NCBI GenBank assembly: GCA_016794625.1
Contig: JAEUGY010000113.1
Coordinates: 1-64,000, forward strand
Source: Opitutaceae bacterium
GTDB taxonomy: Bacteria > Verrucomicrobiota > Verrucomicrobiia > Opitutales > Opitutaceae
DNA length: 64,000 bases
Direction of reading: 5' to 3'
This document shows, piece after piece, positions 50,393 through 60,400 of the stretch. Within the stretch, counting starts at the first letter, position 1. Each line of letters starts with the position of its first letter. The notes beneath the pieces are model-generated. The model saw nothing but the letters and a program-made list of their open reading frames with translations. It was not told the DNA's origin and searched no databases. The translations under genes and the position numbers were made by a program.

Positions 50393-51442
50393 ATGTACCC
50401 CGCGATCACCCGTCGTCACTCACTCCCTCTCGCCTGGCTCTCCCTGGCGTATTCGATTCTCCTGGTGGCGCCCCGCGACGTCTGGGGTCAGGGCTGTGTG
50501 ATCGCGCGCGGGGGTGGTCATGCCGCGGTCACCGACGGCAGTGGTCTTCTTGAGTCCGGTCAGTGGCAGGTCAGTGTTGCGCTGCGTTGGTTCCGCTCGG
50601 ACCGGCATTTTGCTGGAGATGTGGAGCAAACTGAGCGCAAAGCCAACAGCACGGAAGTGGTGAACCAGTCCTACTTCTCGGATGTCATCCTGACCCGAGC
50701 CTGGAGCCGACGGCTTGGCTTCAACCTCACTCTTCCCTTTGTCCATCACGACCGCTCGTCGCTCTATGAACACCTCGGGAATGCGTCGGGCCGACGCTTT
50801 CACACGCAGGCGTCAGGATTGGGTGACGTTCGTTTAGGTGCGAGCTATTGGATTTTCAACCCGGAGAACCATCGCCGTGGAAATGTGTCGGTGGGCTTCG
50901 GAATCAAGGCGCCCACCGGGGACTACGAAGCCCGGGATACGTTCACGCGCGCCTCGGGTCCGACTGAGCGCTATGTGGATACATCAATCCAGCCCGGGGA
51001 TGGTGGATGGGGCGCGGAAGTGGAGCTGCAAGGCTACCACCACCTTGCAGGTGGGCTCTTTGCCTACGGTAGCGCCTATTACCTTTTCAACCCACGAGAA
51101 CGCATCCCTTCGACCGGATTTTCCGTTCCGGATTCCTACCTTGCACGCGGTGGGTTCGACGTTCGCGTTGCGGCCGTGCGCGGGTTGGCGGTCAGCCTCG
51201 GGGGGCGCATCGAAGGCGTGCCGGGAAACGACGCCTTTGGCGGGAGTCGGGGGAGCCGTCGTCCAGGATTTGCCGTCGCGGTCGAACCGGGCATCACCTA
51301 CCAACGGGGTGCCTATAGTGGCGCGTTGACGGTTCCTGTGGCGGTGCATCGAAATCGGACGACGACGTATGGTTCGGTGCGCGCCGGAGACGCAGCATTT
51401 GCCGACTACACGATCAACACCCGTTTCTCGATCCGGCTTTGA
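50393..51442 (+). CDS. Outer-membrane beta-barrel (transporter-like) protein
   Basis: A 349-residue outer-membrane protein. Signal about 1-31 ('LAWLSLAYSILLVAPRDVWG'). The sequence is alternating amphipathic strands such as 'GSGLLESGQWQVSVALRWFRSDRHF', 'LTRAWSRRLGFNLTLPFV', 'GLGDVRLGASYWIFNPENHRRGNVSVGFGIKAPTGDY', ending 'FADYTINTRFSIRL' with a terminal Leu rather than Phe. The pattern suits the phenol-degradation MetA/transporter-type barrel family (PF13557). A barrel of about 12-14 strands is plausible. It is separated from the haloperoxidase gene by 257 bp in divergent orientation and convergent with the LytTR gene. Confidence 0.8.
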   Translation: MYPAITRRHSLPLAWLSLAYSILLVAPRDVWGQGCVIARGGGHAAVTDGSGLLESGQWQVSVALRWFRSDRHFAGDVEQTERKANSTEVVNQSYFSDVILTRAWSRRLGFNLTLPFVHHDRSSLYEHLGNASGRRFHTQASGLGDVRLGASYWIFNPENHRRGNVSVGFGIKAPTGDYEARDTFTRASGPTERYVDTSIQPGDGGWGAEVELQGYHHLAGGLFAYGSAYYLFNPRERIPSTGFSVPDSYLARGGFDVRVAAVRGLAVSLGGRIEGVPGNDAFGGSRGSRRPGFAVAVEPGITYQRGAYSGALTVPVAVHRNRTTTYGSVRAGDAAFADYTINTRFSIRL

Positions 51443-51470
51443 AGGCCCGCAAACGCGGCTCCCCTAAACC

Positions 51471-52214
51471 TTAGCTCAGAAAACGATCAAGCTGGCCGCG
51501 CAGCGTGCGACTCAGGGGCAGTTTTGTACCGTCCCGCAGCACAACCGTGTAGTCACCATGTTGGGCGGGTTGGATTTCGCGGATCTGGTCGCGGTGCACG
51601 AGCGCTGAGCGGTTGACGCGGGCAAAGATCTCGGCGCCGAGCCGTGCCTCGAGAGCGGCGAGCGTCTCCCGGACCATGAGCCGGCTTCCCACCAGGTGGA
51701 GAATGGCGTAGTTGTCGGCGGCTTCCACCCGGATGATCTCGTCGCATCGAAGAAAGACCAGCCTCCCGTCCGCCTTGACCGTGATTCGCTCGTTGCGCCC
51801 GAGCGCCTCGGGTGCCGCCGGTGCAGGGGCGGCGGACACTCCGCGGGATCGGTGGAGGTATCCGACGGCCCGCCGCAGTGCCTGCCGAAAGCGATCCCGG
51901 TCGAACGGCTTGAGCAGGTAGTCCACCGCCGAGAGATCGAAGGCATCCACCGCAAACCGCTCGTGCGCGGTGGCGAATACGATGGCGGGACGCTGATGTT
52001 CGGGCAGCTCCATCAGCACCTGCAACCCGCTTCGCCCCGGCATCTGGACATCGATAAAGATGAGGTCGGGCGCAAGCCGCCGGATGGATTCGAGCGCCTC
52101 GTTTCCGTTGGTGCACTCCGCCACGATTTCGACCTCAGATTCCGCCTCGAGAAAGCTCCGCAACCGCTCGCGCGCGAGCGACTCGTCGTCGACAATGAGA
52201 GTGCGGACTTTCAT
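51471..52214 (-). CDS. LytTR-family response regulator
   Basis: A 247-residue regulator: receiver domain ('VRTLIVDDESLARERLRSFLEAE', phosphoacceptor Asp55 in 'LIFIDVQMPGRSG', 'DYLLKPFDRDRF'), then a LytTR DNA-binding domain ('ITVKADGRLVFLRCDEIIRVEAADNYAILHLVGSRLMVRETLAALEARLGAEIFARVNRSALVHRDQIREIQPAQHGDYTVVLRDGTKLPLSRTLR'). LytTR regulators bind direct repeats in DNA and act with LytS-type kinases. Its start codon overlaps the stop of the kinase gene (ATGA), confirming the pair. Confidence 0.95.
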   Translation of the reverse strand: MKVRTLIVDDESLARERLRSFLEAESEVEIVAECTNGNEALESIRRLAPDLIFIDVQMPGRSGLQVLMELPEHQRPAIVFATAHERFAVDAFDLSAVDYLLKPFDRDRFRQALRRAVGYLHRSRGVSAAPAPAAPEALGRNERITVKADGRLVFLRCDEIIRVEAADNYAILHLVGSRLMVRETLAALEARLGAEIFARVNRSALVHRDQIREIQPAQHGDYTVVLRDGTKLPLSRTLRGQLDRFLS

Positions 52215-53293
52215 GCGGGTAGGACTATTCTCGCCTCCAGCCCGCCGTCCGGGTGGTTGGTGAGCGTAAAATGATGTCGGGCACCGTAGAGTTCCGTCAA
52301 GCGGGCGCGCGTATTGGCGAGTCCGATGCCCTCGCGCGCGGGGCCCGTCAATGGGAAGCCCGGTCCGTTGTCGCGCACGACGAGCACCAGGTCATTCGCG
52401 GTGCGGTGGGCCTGCAGGACGAGCCGCCCCGCGGAGGGCTGGGGCTCAATGCCATGACGGATCGCATTCTCCACGAGCGGTTGCAGAATGAGGCTTGGCA
52501 CGTCGCAATCGAGGACCTCGGGCGACACCTCGATGGTCACGGAAAGCCGGTCCCGGAAGCGAATGCGTTCGATTTCAAGGTACTTTTCAATGAAGGCGAA
52601 TTCGTCACGCAGGGAGGTCAGGGCTCGCCCCGGATGGTGCATGGTGATTCGAAGCAGCTCGCTGAGGCGCACGAGCATGCGGTCGGCCGCGTCGACGTCG
52701 CGATGCATGAGCGAAGCGATACCGTTCAACGTGTTGAAGAGAAAGTGGGGTTTGAGTTGGCGGAGCAGTGACTGCAGACGAGCTTCGGTCAGGTGTTTTT
52801 CCAGCTCGAGGGCGTGCACCGTGCGCTCGTGGTACTTCCGATAGTAACCGATCGCGTGGCTGGCACTGAGAATAACGCCGTAGACAAGGAGGTTGAAGGG
52901 GTAGGTCTTGACCAGGAGCGGTTGGAAGACTTCGGAGAACGAGACGGGTTCATCGAGGATCTGGGCGTGCAGGACACCGACCAACGAACGGAGCACCACA
53001 TAGAGCCAGGCGCACAGCAACGCGGCCACGAGGTGCACCGCGACCGTGCGCAACCGGCGGGGGCTTTCGGGTGGAAAGCGACGCGCGAGCCAGACAATCG
53101 GGGCGGAAAGCAGGGCCCATACGTACCAGTCGCCGAGGGAATAGCTGATCGCCTCGACCCAACTGACGGTCCGACCCAGCAGGGAGCTGGAGAGGTAAAA
53201 CTGGCTGGCGAAGGCCAGGCCCACGAGTGTCCAGAAGGCTCCGATACCAGCCAGGCGGAGCCAAACGGAACGTGGGTTTAAGGGGACGGACAC
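52211..53293 (-). CDS. LytS-family sensor histidine kinase
   Basis: A 360-residue membrane kinase. Four or so membrane helices occupy about residues 12-150. The His_kinase domain (PF06580) has 'LRQLKPHFLFNTLNGIASLMHRD' with phosphorylated His183, and the ATPase part has 'PSLILQPLVENAIRHGIEPQ' and 'VRDNGPGFPLTGPAREGIGLANTRARLTELYG'. The signal is unknown. It directly precedes the LytTR regulator and is divergent from a FG-GAP/ASPIC gene across 67 bp, which may be one of its targets. Confidence 0.93.
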   Translation of the reverse strand: MSVPLNPRSVWLRLAGIGAFWTLVGLAFASQFYLSSSLLGRTVSWVEAISYSLGDWYVWALLSAPIVWLARRFPPESPRRLRTVAVHLVAALLCAWLYVVLRSLVGVLHAQILDEPVSFSEVFQPLLVKTYPFNLLVYGVILSASHAIGYYRKYHERTVHALELEKHLTEARLQSLLRQLKPHFLFNTLNGIASLMHRDVDAADRMLVRLSELLRITMHHPGRALTSLRDEFAFIEKYLEIERIRFRDRLSVTIEVSPEVLDCDVPSLILQPLVENAIRHGIEPQPSAGRLVLQAHRTANDLVLVVRDNGPGFPLTGPAREGIGLANTRARLTELYGARHHFTLTNHPDGGLEARIVLPA

Positions 53294-53360
53294 AGGGGTT
53301 TCGGGTTGCCGTGGATCTAGGAGAGGGCGGAATGCCTGTCGACGTCCATTCTGTCCACCC

Positions 53361-55088
53361 GTGCCGCCCCCAGTCTCTCACCCAACGACCCCCTCGGAGC
53401 AAGCCCGGGCGTTCCCGTCGCTGGTGGCGCCGCTCTTGTCCGTCGTGCTTCCGCTGGTCATCGTCGCCATCGGTTTGAGCGTGGTGCTGGCGTGGTGGGG
53501 GCCTTCCCGGACGCAGGGACCCGGATTGCGGGTGCGCTGGGCGGAGCGCGCGGAGCAGGCGGGGTTGCGCTTTGTCCATCGACAAGGCGGAGTCGAGGGA
53601 CCCACGACCCTGGGTGGGGCGGTGGTGGTGTTCGACTTTGACCAGGATCATCTACCCGACCTCTATTTCGTCAACGGAGCACCCTGGCCGTGGGAGGCCA
53701 GCCTGGAGAAGCGGGTCGGTCGCACGGGTGCGCTCTACCGCAATCTAGGCCAGGGCCAGTTTGCCAACGTGACCACGTCGGCCGGGCTGGCCGTCGAACT
53801 GCAGGGCGTGGCGGCCGCGGCCGGCGATTTCGACAGCGATGGCCGTGCGGATCTAATGGTGACCGGAGTCGGAACGCATCACTTGTTCCGCAATCTCGGG
53901 CAAGGTCGATTCGAGGATGTGACGGAAGCCATGGGGCTGCCCAGTTCCGATTCGATGTGGGGCAGCAGTGTCGCCTGGATCGACTACGACGGCGACGGTT
54001 GGCTCGATCTCGTGATCGCGTATTATGTCCAGTGGCCCGCGAGCCTCGGCCTGGAATCCGCCTTGGCGACGGCTCGCAACGGTCTGTCGTATGGCACCCC
54101 GGTCGGATTTGTGGGTGCTTTGCCCGCCGTCTATCGCAACCTGCAGGGCAGGCGATTCGCCCTCGTGCCGGATCGCGCGGGACTCCGGGACTTGGATTCG
54201 GAGACGCGTCGACCGGTCTCGTATCCACTGGCGGTCGTGCCAGTCGAGGCGAACGGGGATACTCGACTGGATCTGCTGTTCACCTATCAGGATCGCGGCC
54301 CGGCGCTCTTTCTCAATCGTGGGGGACGATTTGAACGGGAGAGCGCGGGACGTGAGCGGCTCCAGGAAGGATCGTCCGCCGGCCTGGCGTCGGCCAGCGC
54401 ACTCACCTTTGCTGGCAGCGCTCGGGATCCCCGTTCGCAGGGACTGTTTGCCCTCGCGTCGGCCCAGACCTCCACGCCGGCTTCGTCCGGGATTGAGCTG
54501 GTTCTTCGCCTGGCCGCGGCCGTGGCAGACTTTGACCTCGATGGCCGCGACGAATGGATCGTCGCCGGAACCCGGGCGGAGTCGTGGTCCACGCGCAAAT
54601 TGGACGGCGACCGTTCGGGAGGCCCCGCCCGGTTCCAATGGTGGGATGGAGCCAAATGGGGGATGACGGGGCTCATCGATGTTGACGGGAATCCCTGGAC
54701 GCGAGCACTCGCAACGCGAGGTGTGGCGTGTGCGGATTTTGATGGAGATGGGGACGTCGATCTGGTGCTCGCCCAGAACGAGGCGGCGCCGCTCCTGCTT
54801 GTGAACGAAATGCGTCCCGGCACGCCGTGGCTGCGGCTGCGGCTCGTGGCCACCCGGAGTCATCCCGACGCCGGAGGCGCGCGCGTCGAAGTCCATACGC
54901 CAAGCGGAGTTTTGTCCAAGGTGATGGTTCCGGCGATGGGCTATCTCGCCCAGTCCGACAGCCGGTTGACCTTTGGCCTTGGAGCCGACGCGCGAGTACG
55001 GCGGATTGTGATCTTCTGGCCGTCCGGTCAGCGGCAGGAGATTGGACCCAAAGAGCTTAACCGCGAGTGGGTGCTTCGGGAGCCGTGA
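53361..55088 (+). CDS. FG-GAP/VCBS-repeat protein with ASPIC/UnbV (CRTAC1-like) domain
   Basis: A 575-residue protein starting at a GTG (53361), with one N-terminal hydrophobic segment ('LVAPLLSVVLPLVIVAIGLSVVLAWW') acting as signal or anchor. FG-GAP repeats follow ('VFDFDQDHLPDLYFVN', 'GDFDSDGRADLMVTG', 'DYDGDGWLDLVIAY', 'DFDGDGDVDLVLAQ'). The C-terminal ASPIC/UnbV domain is 'GGARVEVHTPSGVLSKVMVPAMGYLAQSDSRLTFGLGADARVRRIVIFWPSGQRQEI'. CRTAC1-like proteins bind calcium and are extracellular or membrane-anchored. Its last 32 bp overlap the convergent ribokinase gene. Confidence 0.86.
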   Translation: MPPPVSHPTTPSEQARAFPSLVAPLLSVVLPLVIVAIGLSVVLAWWGPSRTQGPGLRVRWAERAEQAGLRFVHRQGGVEGPTTLGGAVVVFDFDQDHLPDLYFVNGAPWPWEASLEKRVGRTGALYRNLGQGQFANVTTSAGLAVELQGVAAAAGDFDSDGRADLMVTGVGTHHLFRNLGQGRFEDVTEAMGLPSSDSMWGSSVAWIDYDGDGWLDLVIAYYVQWPASLGLESALATARNGLSYGTPVGFVGALPAVYRNLQGRRFALVPDRAGLRDLDSETRRPVSYPLAVVPVEANGDTRLDLLFTYQDRGPALFLNRGGRFERESAGRERLQEGSSAGLASASALTFAGSARDPRSQGLFALASAQTSTPASSGIELVLRLAAAVADFDLDGRDEWIVAGTRAESWSTRKLDGDRSGGPARFQWWDGAKWGMTGLIDVDGNPWTRALATRGVACADFDGDGDVDLVLAQNEAAPLLLVNEMRPGTPWLRLRLVATRSHPDAGGARVEVHTPSGVLSKVMVPAMGYLAQSDSRLTFGLGADARVRRIVIFWPSGQRQEIGPKELNREWVLREP

Positions 55089-55968
55089 GACTCAGGACCT
55101 CGGTGAGGGTTGGAATTGAGGCGGCGGCTCCGGCCCGTGTCGTGCTGAGTGCGGCGGCCCGGCAGGCAAGCTGCAGTCCGGACTCAAGGGCTTCGCCCTG
55201 CATCTGGGAGGCGAGCAGAAAGCCGATGAACGTGTCACCGGCCGCCGTGGTATCGAGAACGTGAACACGAGGAGGAACGGCCCGGGCCTCGCCCCGCGGG
55301 CCGGACGACCAGGCGCCGGCTGCTCCCAGGGTCAGGACGATCTGCGTTCGGGGCAGACGGGCGTGCAGCTCCGCGAGTGCGGTCGCGGGATCCTCGGTCC
55401 CGGCAAGGGCCGCGGCCTCCGTTTCGTTCACCACCAGCAAGTCGACGAGATCAAGAGGCAGATCCAGGACGGTTGCGCTCATCGGCGCCGGGTTGAAGGC
55501 AAGGCGCATTCCGTGCTCGTGGGCAAGACGGAGCGCAGCGCCGACTGCCGAGGTCTCATTCTGCGTCAGAAACCAGTCGCCGGGACCAAATCCCTCGAAC
55601 ATCCGATCGAGCGCGGAGGAATCGATGGTGTGATTGGCTCCCCCCTGCAGCACGATGGCGTTCTCGCCCGACGCTGCGACGAGGATCACCGCGTGGCCCG
55701 TGGGCACATCTTCGCGCCGTGTGATGCGGGAGACATCGACTCCGTCGGCGCGCAGGAAATCAACCAGCCAGCCGCCATCCTGGCCCACTGAGCCGGCATG
55801 AGCCACGTTGATGCCGGCCCGTGCGGCGGCGAGCGATTGATTGAGACCCTTGCCGCCAGCACCCCGTGTGAAGGCCTGGCTGGCCACCGTCTCCCCGGGC
55901 CGCAACGGATGTTCGATCCGATACACGAGATCCAGATTGAGGGAGCCGAGGTTGAGCAGGCGCGACAT
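55057..55968 (-). CDS. Ribokinase-like PfkB family sugar kinase
   Basis: A 303-residue PfkB/ribokinase-family kinase phosphorylating a sugar or nucleoside with ATP. Motifs: 'LNLGSLNLDLVYRIEHPLRPGETVASQAFTRGAGGKGLNQSLAAARAG' (first signature), 'GDWFLTQNETSAVGAALRLAHEHGMRLAFNPAP', and the ATP/catalytic signature 'VLDTTAAGDTFIGFLLASQMQG' with the catalytic Asp in 'AAGDTF'. The GGKGxNQ string suits ribokinase more than fructokinase. It is 45 bp upstream of the DUF1501 stop, which lies on the same strand. Confidence 0.9.
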   Translation of the reverse strand: MSRLLNLGSLNLDLVYRIEHPLRPGETVASQAFTRGAGGKGLNQSLAAARAGINVAHAGSVGQDGGWLVDFLRADGVDVSRITRREDVPTGHAVILVAASGENAIVLQGGANHTIDSSALDRMFEGFGPGDWFLTQNETSAVGAALRLAHEHGMRLAFNPAPMSATVLDLPLDLVDLLVVNETEAAALAGTEDPATALAELHARLPRTQIVLTLGAAGAWSSGPRGEARAVPPRVHVLDTTAAGDTFIGFLLASQMQGEALESGLQLACRAAALSTTRAGAAASIPTLTEVLSLTAPEAPTRG

Positions 55969-56013
55969 GGCGGACGAGTCGGGTGGCCCGGGCGACGCCG
56001 AACGGCGGAACGG

Positions 56014-57435
56014 TCAGGCGATCAGCTCGCGCACGACCTGGCCGTGCACGTCGGTCAATCGGTAGTCGCGTCCCTGGAAACGGAACGTGAGTTTGGTGTG
56101 ATCGAATCCGAGGAGGTGGAGGATCGTGGCATGCAGGTCATGCACGTGGACCGGATCGCGCACGACATTGAAACCGAAGTCATCGGTCGCGCCATGGACA
56201 TAGCCCCGCTTCACGCCGCCCCCCGCCAGCAGCATGGTGAAGCCGCGGTTGTGGTGGTCGCGTCCGTCGTTGCTGCCTTGAACCATGGGAGTGCGCCCGA
56301 ATTCGCCGCCCCAGACGACCAGGGTGTCGTCTAGCAGACCCCGCTGCTTCAGATCCATGATCAAGGCGGCCGTGGCCTGGTCCGTGTCGCGGCAGTTGCG
56401 CGGCAGTGCCGTGGCGAGTCCGCCATGTTGATCCCAGGCTTCGTGGAAGAGTTGGACAAAACGAACGCCACGCTCCACCAGGCGGCGGGCGAGCAGGCAG
56501 TTCCGGGCATAGCCGGCTTTCTTGGGGTCGCAGCCGTAGAGTTCGAGGGTGGCCTGCGATTCCTGCGAAAGGTCCATCAGGTCGGGTGCACTTTGCTGGA
56601 GCTTGTAGGCCATCTCGTAGGCCTGGATGCGGGCGGTGATCTCCGGATCGCCCTGCGCGACGAAGTGCTTCTGGTTGAGTCGCTCCAGAGCGTCCAGGGA
56701 GGCGCGCTGTGTTTCCTGGTCGAGGCCCTTGGGGTTCGACAGGTAAAGAATGGGATCTCCACTCGAACGGAAGGGGGTACCGCCGTAGATCGTCGGAAGA
56801 AAACCGCAGCCCCAGTTGCTGGCTCCGCCGCTGGTGCCTTTTGCACTGCTCAACACGACGTAGCCCGGCAGGTTTTCCGCCTCGCTGCCGAGGCCGTAGA
56901 GCGACCAGGCGCCCAGACTGGGACGACCGAACTGCTGCGAGCCGGTGTTCATGAAGATCTGGGCCGGCGCGTGATTCACCGCATCGGTCTGCATCGACTT
57001 GATCACGCAAAGTTCGTCCGCGACCTTGCCGAGGTGCGGCAGCAGTTCGGAGAGTTCCAGGCCGGTCTGACCGTGACGCTGGAACTTGAACTTGGGTGCC
57101 AGCAAGGCCGAGTTCGGATTGATGAACGCGGAGCGGTAGTTCTTCAGCAGCTCCGCGGGCGGCAGCTGACCATCGCGTTTGGTCAGTTCGGGTTTGTTAT
57201 CGAAAAGCTCCAGGTGGCTGGGACCGCCGGCCTGAAAGAGAAAGATGACCCGTTTGGCTTTGGCCGGCAGGGGGGCGGTGCGCGCGGCGAGGGGATTGCG
57301 GACCGCGGCGCGCCCTTCCTGGGTGAGCAGCTGCGACAACGCGATCGAGGCGAGGCCGACCCCGCAATCACGAAGGAACCAGCGACGGGAGACGTGACGG
57401 GCGGCGGCGGCCTGCAGTTCGGACGAGAGATTCAT
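56014..57435 (-). CDS. DUF1501 sulfatase-fold protein, Tat-exported
   Basis: A 473-residue protein with a twin-arginine-like signal ('SRRWFLRDCGVGLASIALSQLL'). The DUF1501 domain (alkaline-phosphatase/sulfatase fold) shows 'RVIFLFQAGGPSHLELFDNKPEL', 'GQTGLELSELLPHLGKVADELCVIKSMQTDAVNHAPAQIFMNTGS', 'DDTLVVWGGEFGRTP', 'GRDHHNRGFTMLLAGGGVKRGYVHGATDDFGF', 'VHDLHATILHLLGFDH'. Hydrolase function is suspected but unproven in the family. The DUF1549/1553 PSD1 gene ends 2 bp before its start, the standard paired arrangement. Confidence 0.92.
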   Translation of the reverse strand: MNLSSELQAAAARHVSRRWFLRDCGVGLASIALSQLLTQEGRAAVRNPLAARTAPLPAKAKRVIFLFQAGGPSHLELFDNKPELTKRDGQLPPAELLKNYRSAFINPNSALLAPKFKFQRHGQTGLELSELLPHLGKVADELCVIKSMQTDAVNHAPAQIFMNTGSQQFGRPSLGAWSLYGLGSEAENLPGYVVLSSAKGTSGGASNWGCGFLPTIYGGTPFRSSGDPILYLSNPKGLDQETQRASLDALERLNQKHFVAQGDPEITARIQAYEMAYKLQQSAPDLMDLSQESQATLELYGCDPKKAGYARNCLLARRLVERGVRFVQLFHEAWDQHGGLATALPRNCRDTDQATAALIMDLKQRGLLDDTLVVWGGEFGRTPMVQGSNDGRDHHNRGFTMLLAGGGVKRGYVHGATDDFGFNVVRDPVHVHDLHATILHLLGFDHTKLTFRFQGRDYRLTDVHGQVVRELIA

Positions 57436-57437
57436 GG

Positions 57438-60400
57438 TCAGTTCTTGGAGAGGGTTTCGTCGAGATTGAGCAGCACGCGAGAGGCGATGGTCCAGGCGGC
57501 GGCGTCGTTGGGATTGGTGCCGGCGGGCAACGCGGGCAGTTTGTCGGCGTCGCCGAAGGCCACCACACGCGCCGGCACCCAGCCGTCGGCCATCCGGAGC
57601 CGGCTGGCCCGAATCAAGGTCAGCAGATCATCGACTTCGCCACGCTTCGCCTTGCGACCGGTGGCAAGGCGTATCCCGTAGGCAGCCCGGTCGGGATCGG
57701 CGGCGCCGCCTTCCCGCAGGATGCGCAGGGCCAGCGCCTGGGAGGCTTCAACGAAGACGGTTTCGTTGAGGCTCGCGAGCGCGGCGAGGGGAGTGTTGGA
57801 ACGGACGCGGCCGGCGCAGGCGGAGTCGCCGTTGGGGGCGTCGAAGCTGGCGAGAACCGGGTCCGGCATGGATCGACGGCGGAAGACATAGAGCGATCGG
57901 CGGTAACGGTCCTTGCCGGTGGCGGTCTTCCAGAAATCAACATCCAGATAACTCTCGGCAAACAGGCTCTCCGGCACGGGTGGATACACGCTAGGACCTC
58001 CGAGCGACTCATGCAGGAGTCCCGCGGTTTGCAGGGCGATGTCGCGGATTAACTCGGCCTCCGCGCGGAAACGCGGGCCACGGGCATAGAGCCGGTTGCG
58101 CGGATCCTTTTCCAACTGGTCCGGTGTCACGCGCGACGACTGACGGTAGGTGGCGGAGGTCACAATCTGGCGGATGAGTTCCTTCTGGCTCCACCCCCGT
58201 TCCATGAACTCCACCGCAAGTCCGTCGAGGACATCGGGCTGGAGGGGAATGGAGGCGCGCACGCCAAAGTCTTCCGGTGTATCGACAAGGCCGGCACCGA
58301 AGATCGCCTGCCAGACGCGGTTGACCGCGACGCGGGCCGCGGTGGGTGAACGGCGGTCCACCAGCCAGCGCGCGAAGGCCAGACGGGCGGGCGCGGGCGA
58401 GCGGTCGGGTGCGGGCAGGAAGGCAGGCGTGGCAAACGTCACGGGCCGGAGAGGCTTGTCCCACGCGCCGCGATCGAGCACCTGGGTCTGCCGCGTGTCT
58501 TCCTTCCGTCGTTCGGCGAGATGGAGGACGGAGGTGTCCTCGCTCGGGAATGTCTGCCAGAGCGCGTCGGCCTCGTTCTTGGCCCGGGTGAGGTCAGGGT
58601 GCTGTTCGCGCCAGGCGGTAAAGAGGAGGTGCGCCTGCTCGGCGGAGCGTTCGGACGCCGGCGTGGCCGCGGCCTCGCGGACATCCGGACGCACCGGGGC
58701 GGGTGGGACATCCGTCGCCGCCACCGAAACCCGGTAACGTCCAAGGTGGTGGCTCGCGCGCCCGTGAATGTCCTTGCCGCCGTGTTTGAAATGCAGGGTC
58801 ACCCGCAACTGCGTGTCCGCCGCGAGTTGCAAGGGCTCCTTGAAGACGGCCGTCACTTCGACGGGCGCGTTGCGGCGTCCCGGTCCCCGGTCCGGACTCC
58901 AGGCGGTCTCTTCCTTGCCGTCGAAGGCGAACGCAGCGGGGCCCAAGCGGCGTTTGTCGTCTTCGCTCTTGGCGAAATGGGGCCCCATGGGCCGCACCGG
59001 TGACTCGAAGTCCGCCTTCGCGTCGGTCAGTGCATGCGTCTTCCACTCCTTCGAGCCGGCGGCCTGCGATTCCACGACCACGTCGGTGACGGCAAAAAGT
59101 CCGTCAATGCTGCGGCCCGGTCCGCCAAAGATGAGATCGCCATGGGTCAACGCTTCCAGGCGCAGGCTGCCGATTCGAGACAACGGTGCGGGTGCGGTGA
59201 AGACCAGGTATCCGGTGGTGGGCCGGAATCCGAGGGTGAGAATCGAGTGGTCGGGCAGCACCTCCGGGTGACTGAGACCGCCCTCCCATTCCGGGTGGTG
59301 GGCGGCCAGAGCCTGCCAGGAATTTCCCGTGGAGGCGATTCCAGCGCTCCACGCGTCCAACTGCCGTTGCCAGTCCGGCACGGTGGCCTTTGCGGCCTCG
59401 TCGACGGCCGCCACGGCTTTGAGCAGGGCTTCGATGCGCTCAAGTTTTTCCGGTGAATAGACGCGCGACGTGGCCTCGTACGTGTTATCGATGGCGGCGA
59501 AGAGCTGGTAGTACTCGTCGTGAGTGACGGGATCGAATTTGTGCGTGTGGCACTGGGCGCATTGCAGGGTGACGCCCACGACCGCCTTGCCGAGGCAGTC
59601 CATGCGATCGAACATGGCTTCCTTGCGGTATTGCTCCGCGATGATCGCGCCCTCCTCCGACACCATGGAGTTGCGCAGGAAACCGGTTGCCACGATGAGG
59701 TCCTGGCGTTCACGCAGGCTTTTCGCCTGATCGACGAGCAGGTCACCGGCCACCTGCTCGATGACGAATCGGTCGTAGGGTTTGTCCTCGTTCAAGGCGC
59801 GGATGACCCAGTCGCGCCAGGCCCACTGCTGCCGCGGCACGTCTTTTTCGTATCCATCGGAGTCAGCATAACGCGCGACGTCCAGCCAGTGCCGCGCCCA
59901 CTTTTCGCCGTAGCGAGGCGAAGCGAGCAGCCGGTCGACCAACGCTCGATAGGCACCGTCCCGGTCCCGCTTCGAGGCGGCCACAAACGCATCGACCTCG
60001 GAGAGGGAGGGCGGAAGGCCGACCAGATCCAGCCAGACGCGGCGAACCAGGACCTCCGGTTCGGCTTCCGGGGAAGCGGTCAGGCCCGCCGCACGCTGTC
60101 GCTCGGAGACCCAGGCGTCCAGCGGCGCCTTGCCGGATGATTGGCGACGTTCCAGTGGCGCCGGCTTTTCCGGCGGAGCGAACGCCCAATGCGGCTGGTA
60201 GACGGCGCCTTCCTTGATCCACCGTTCCAGTTTGCCGATGTCGGCAGCCTTGAGTTTCTCCTTCTTGTCCGCAGGCGGCATGACTTCGTCGTCATGCGGC
60301 GAGCGCACCCGGAGCAAAAGTTCGCTCTGCACGGGGTCCCCGGGCACCAGGGCCGCGAGACCCGATTTTCCCCCTTTCAATGCATCCCCCCGCTCATCGA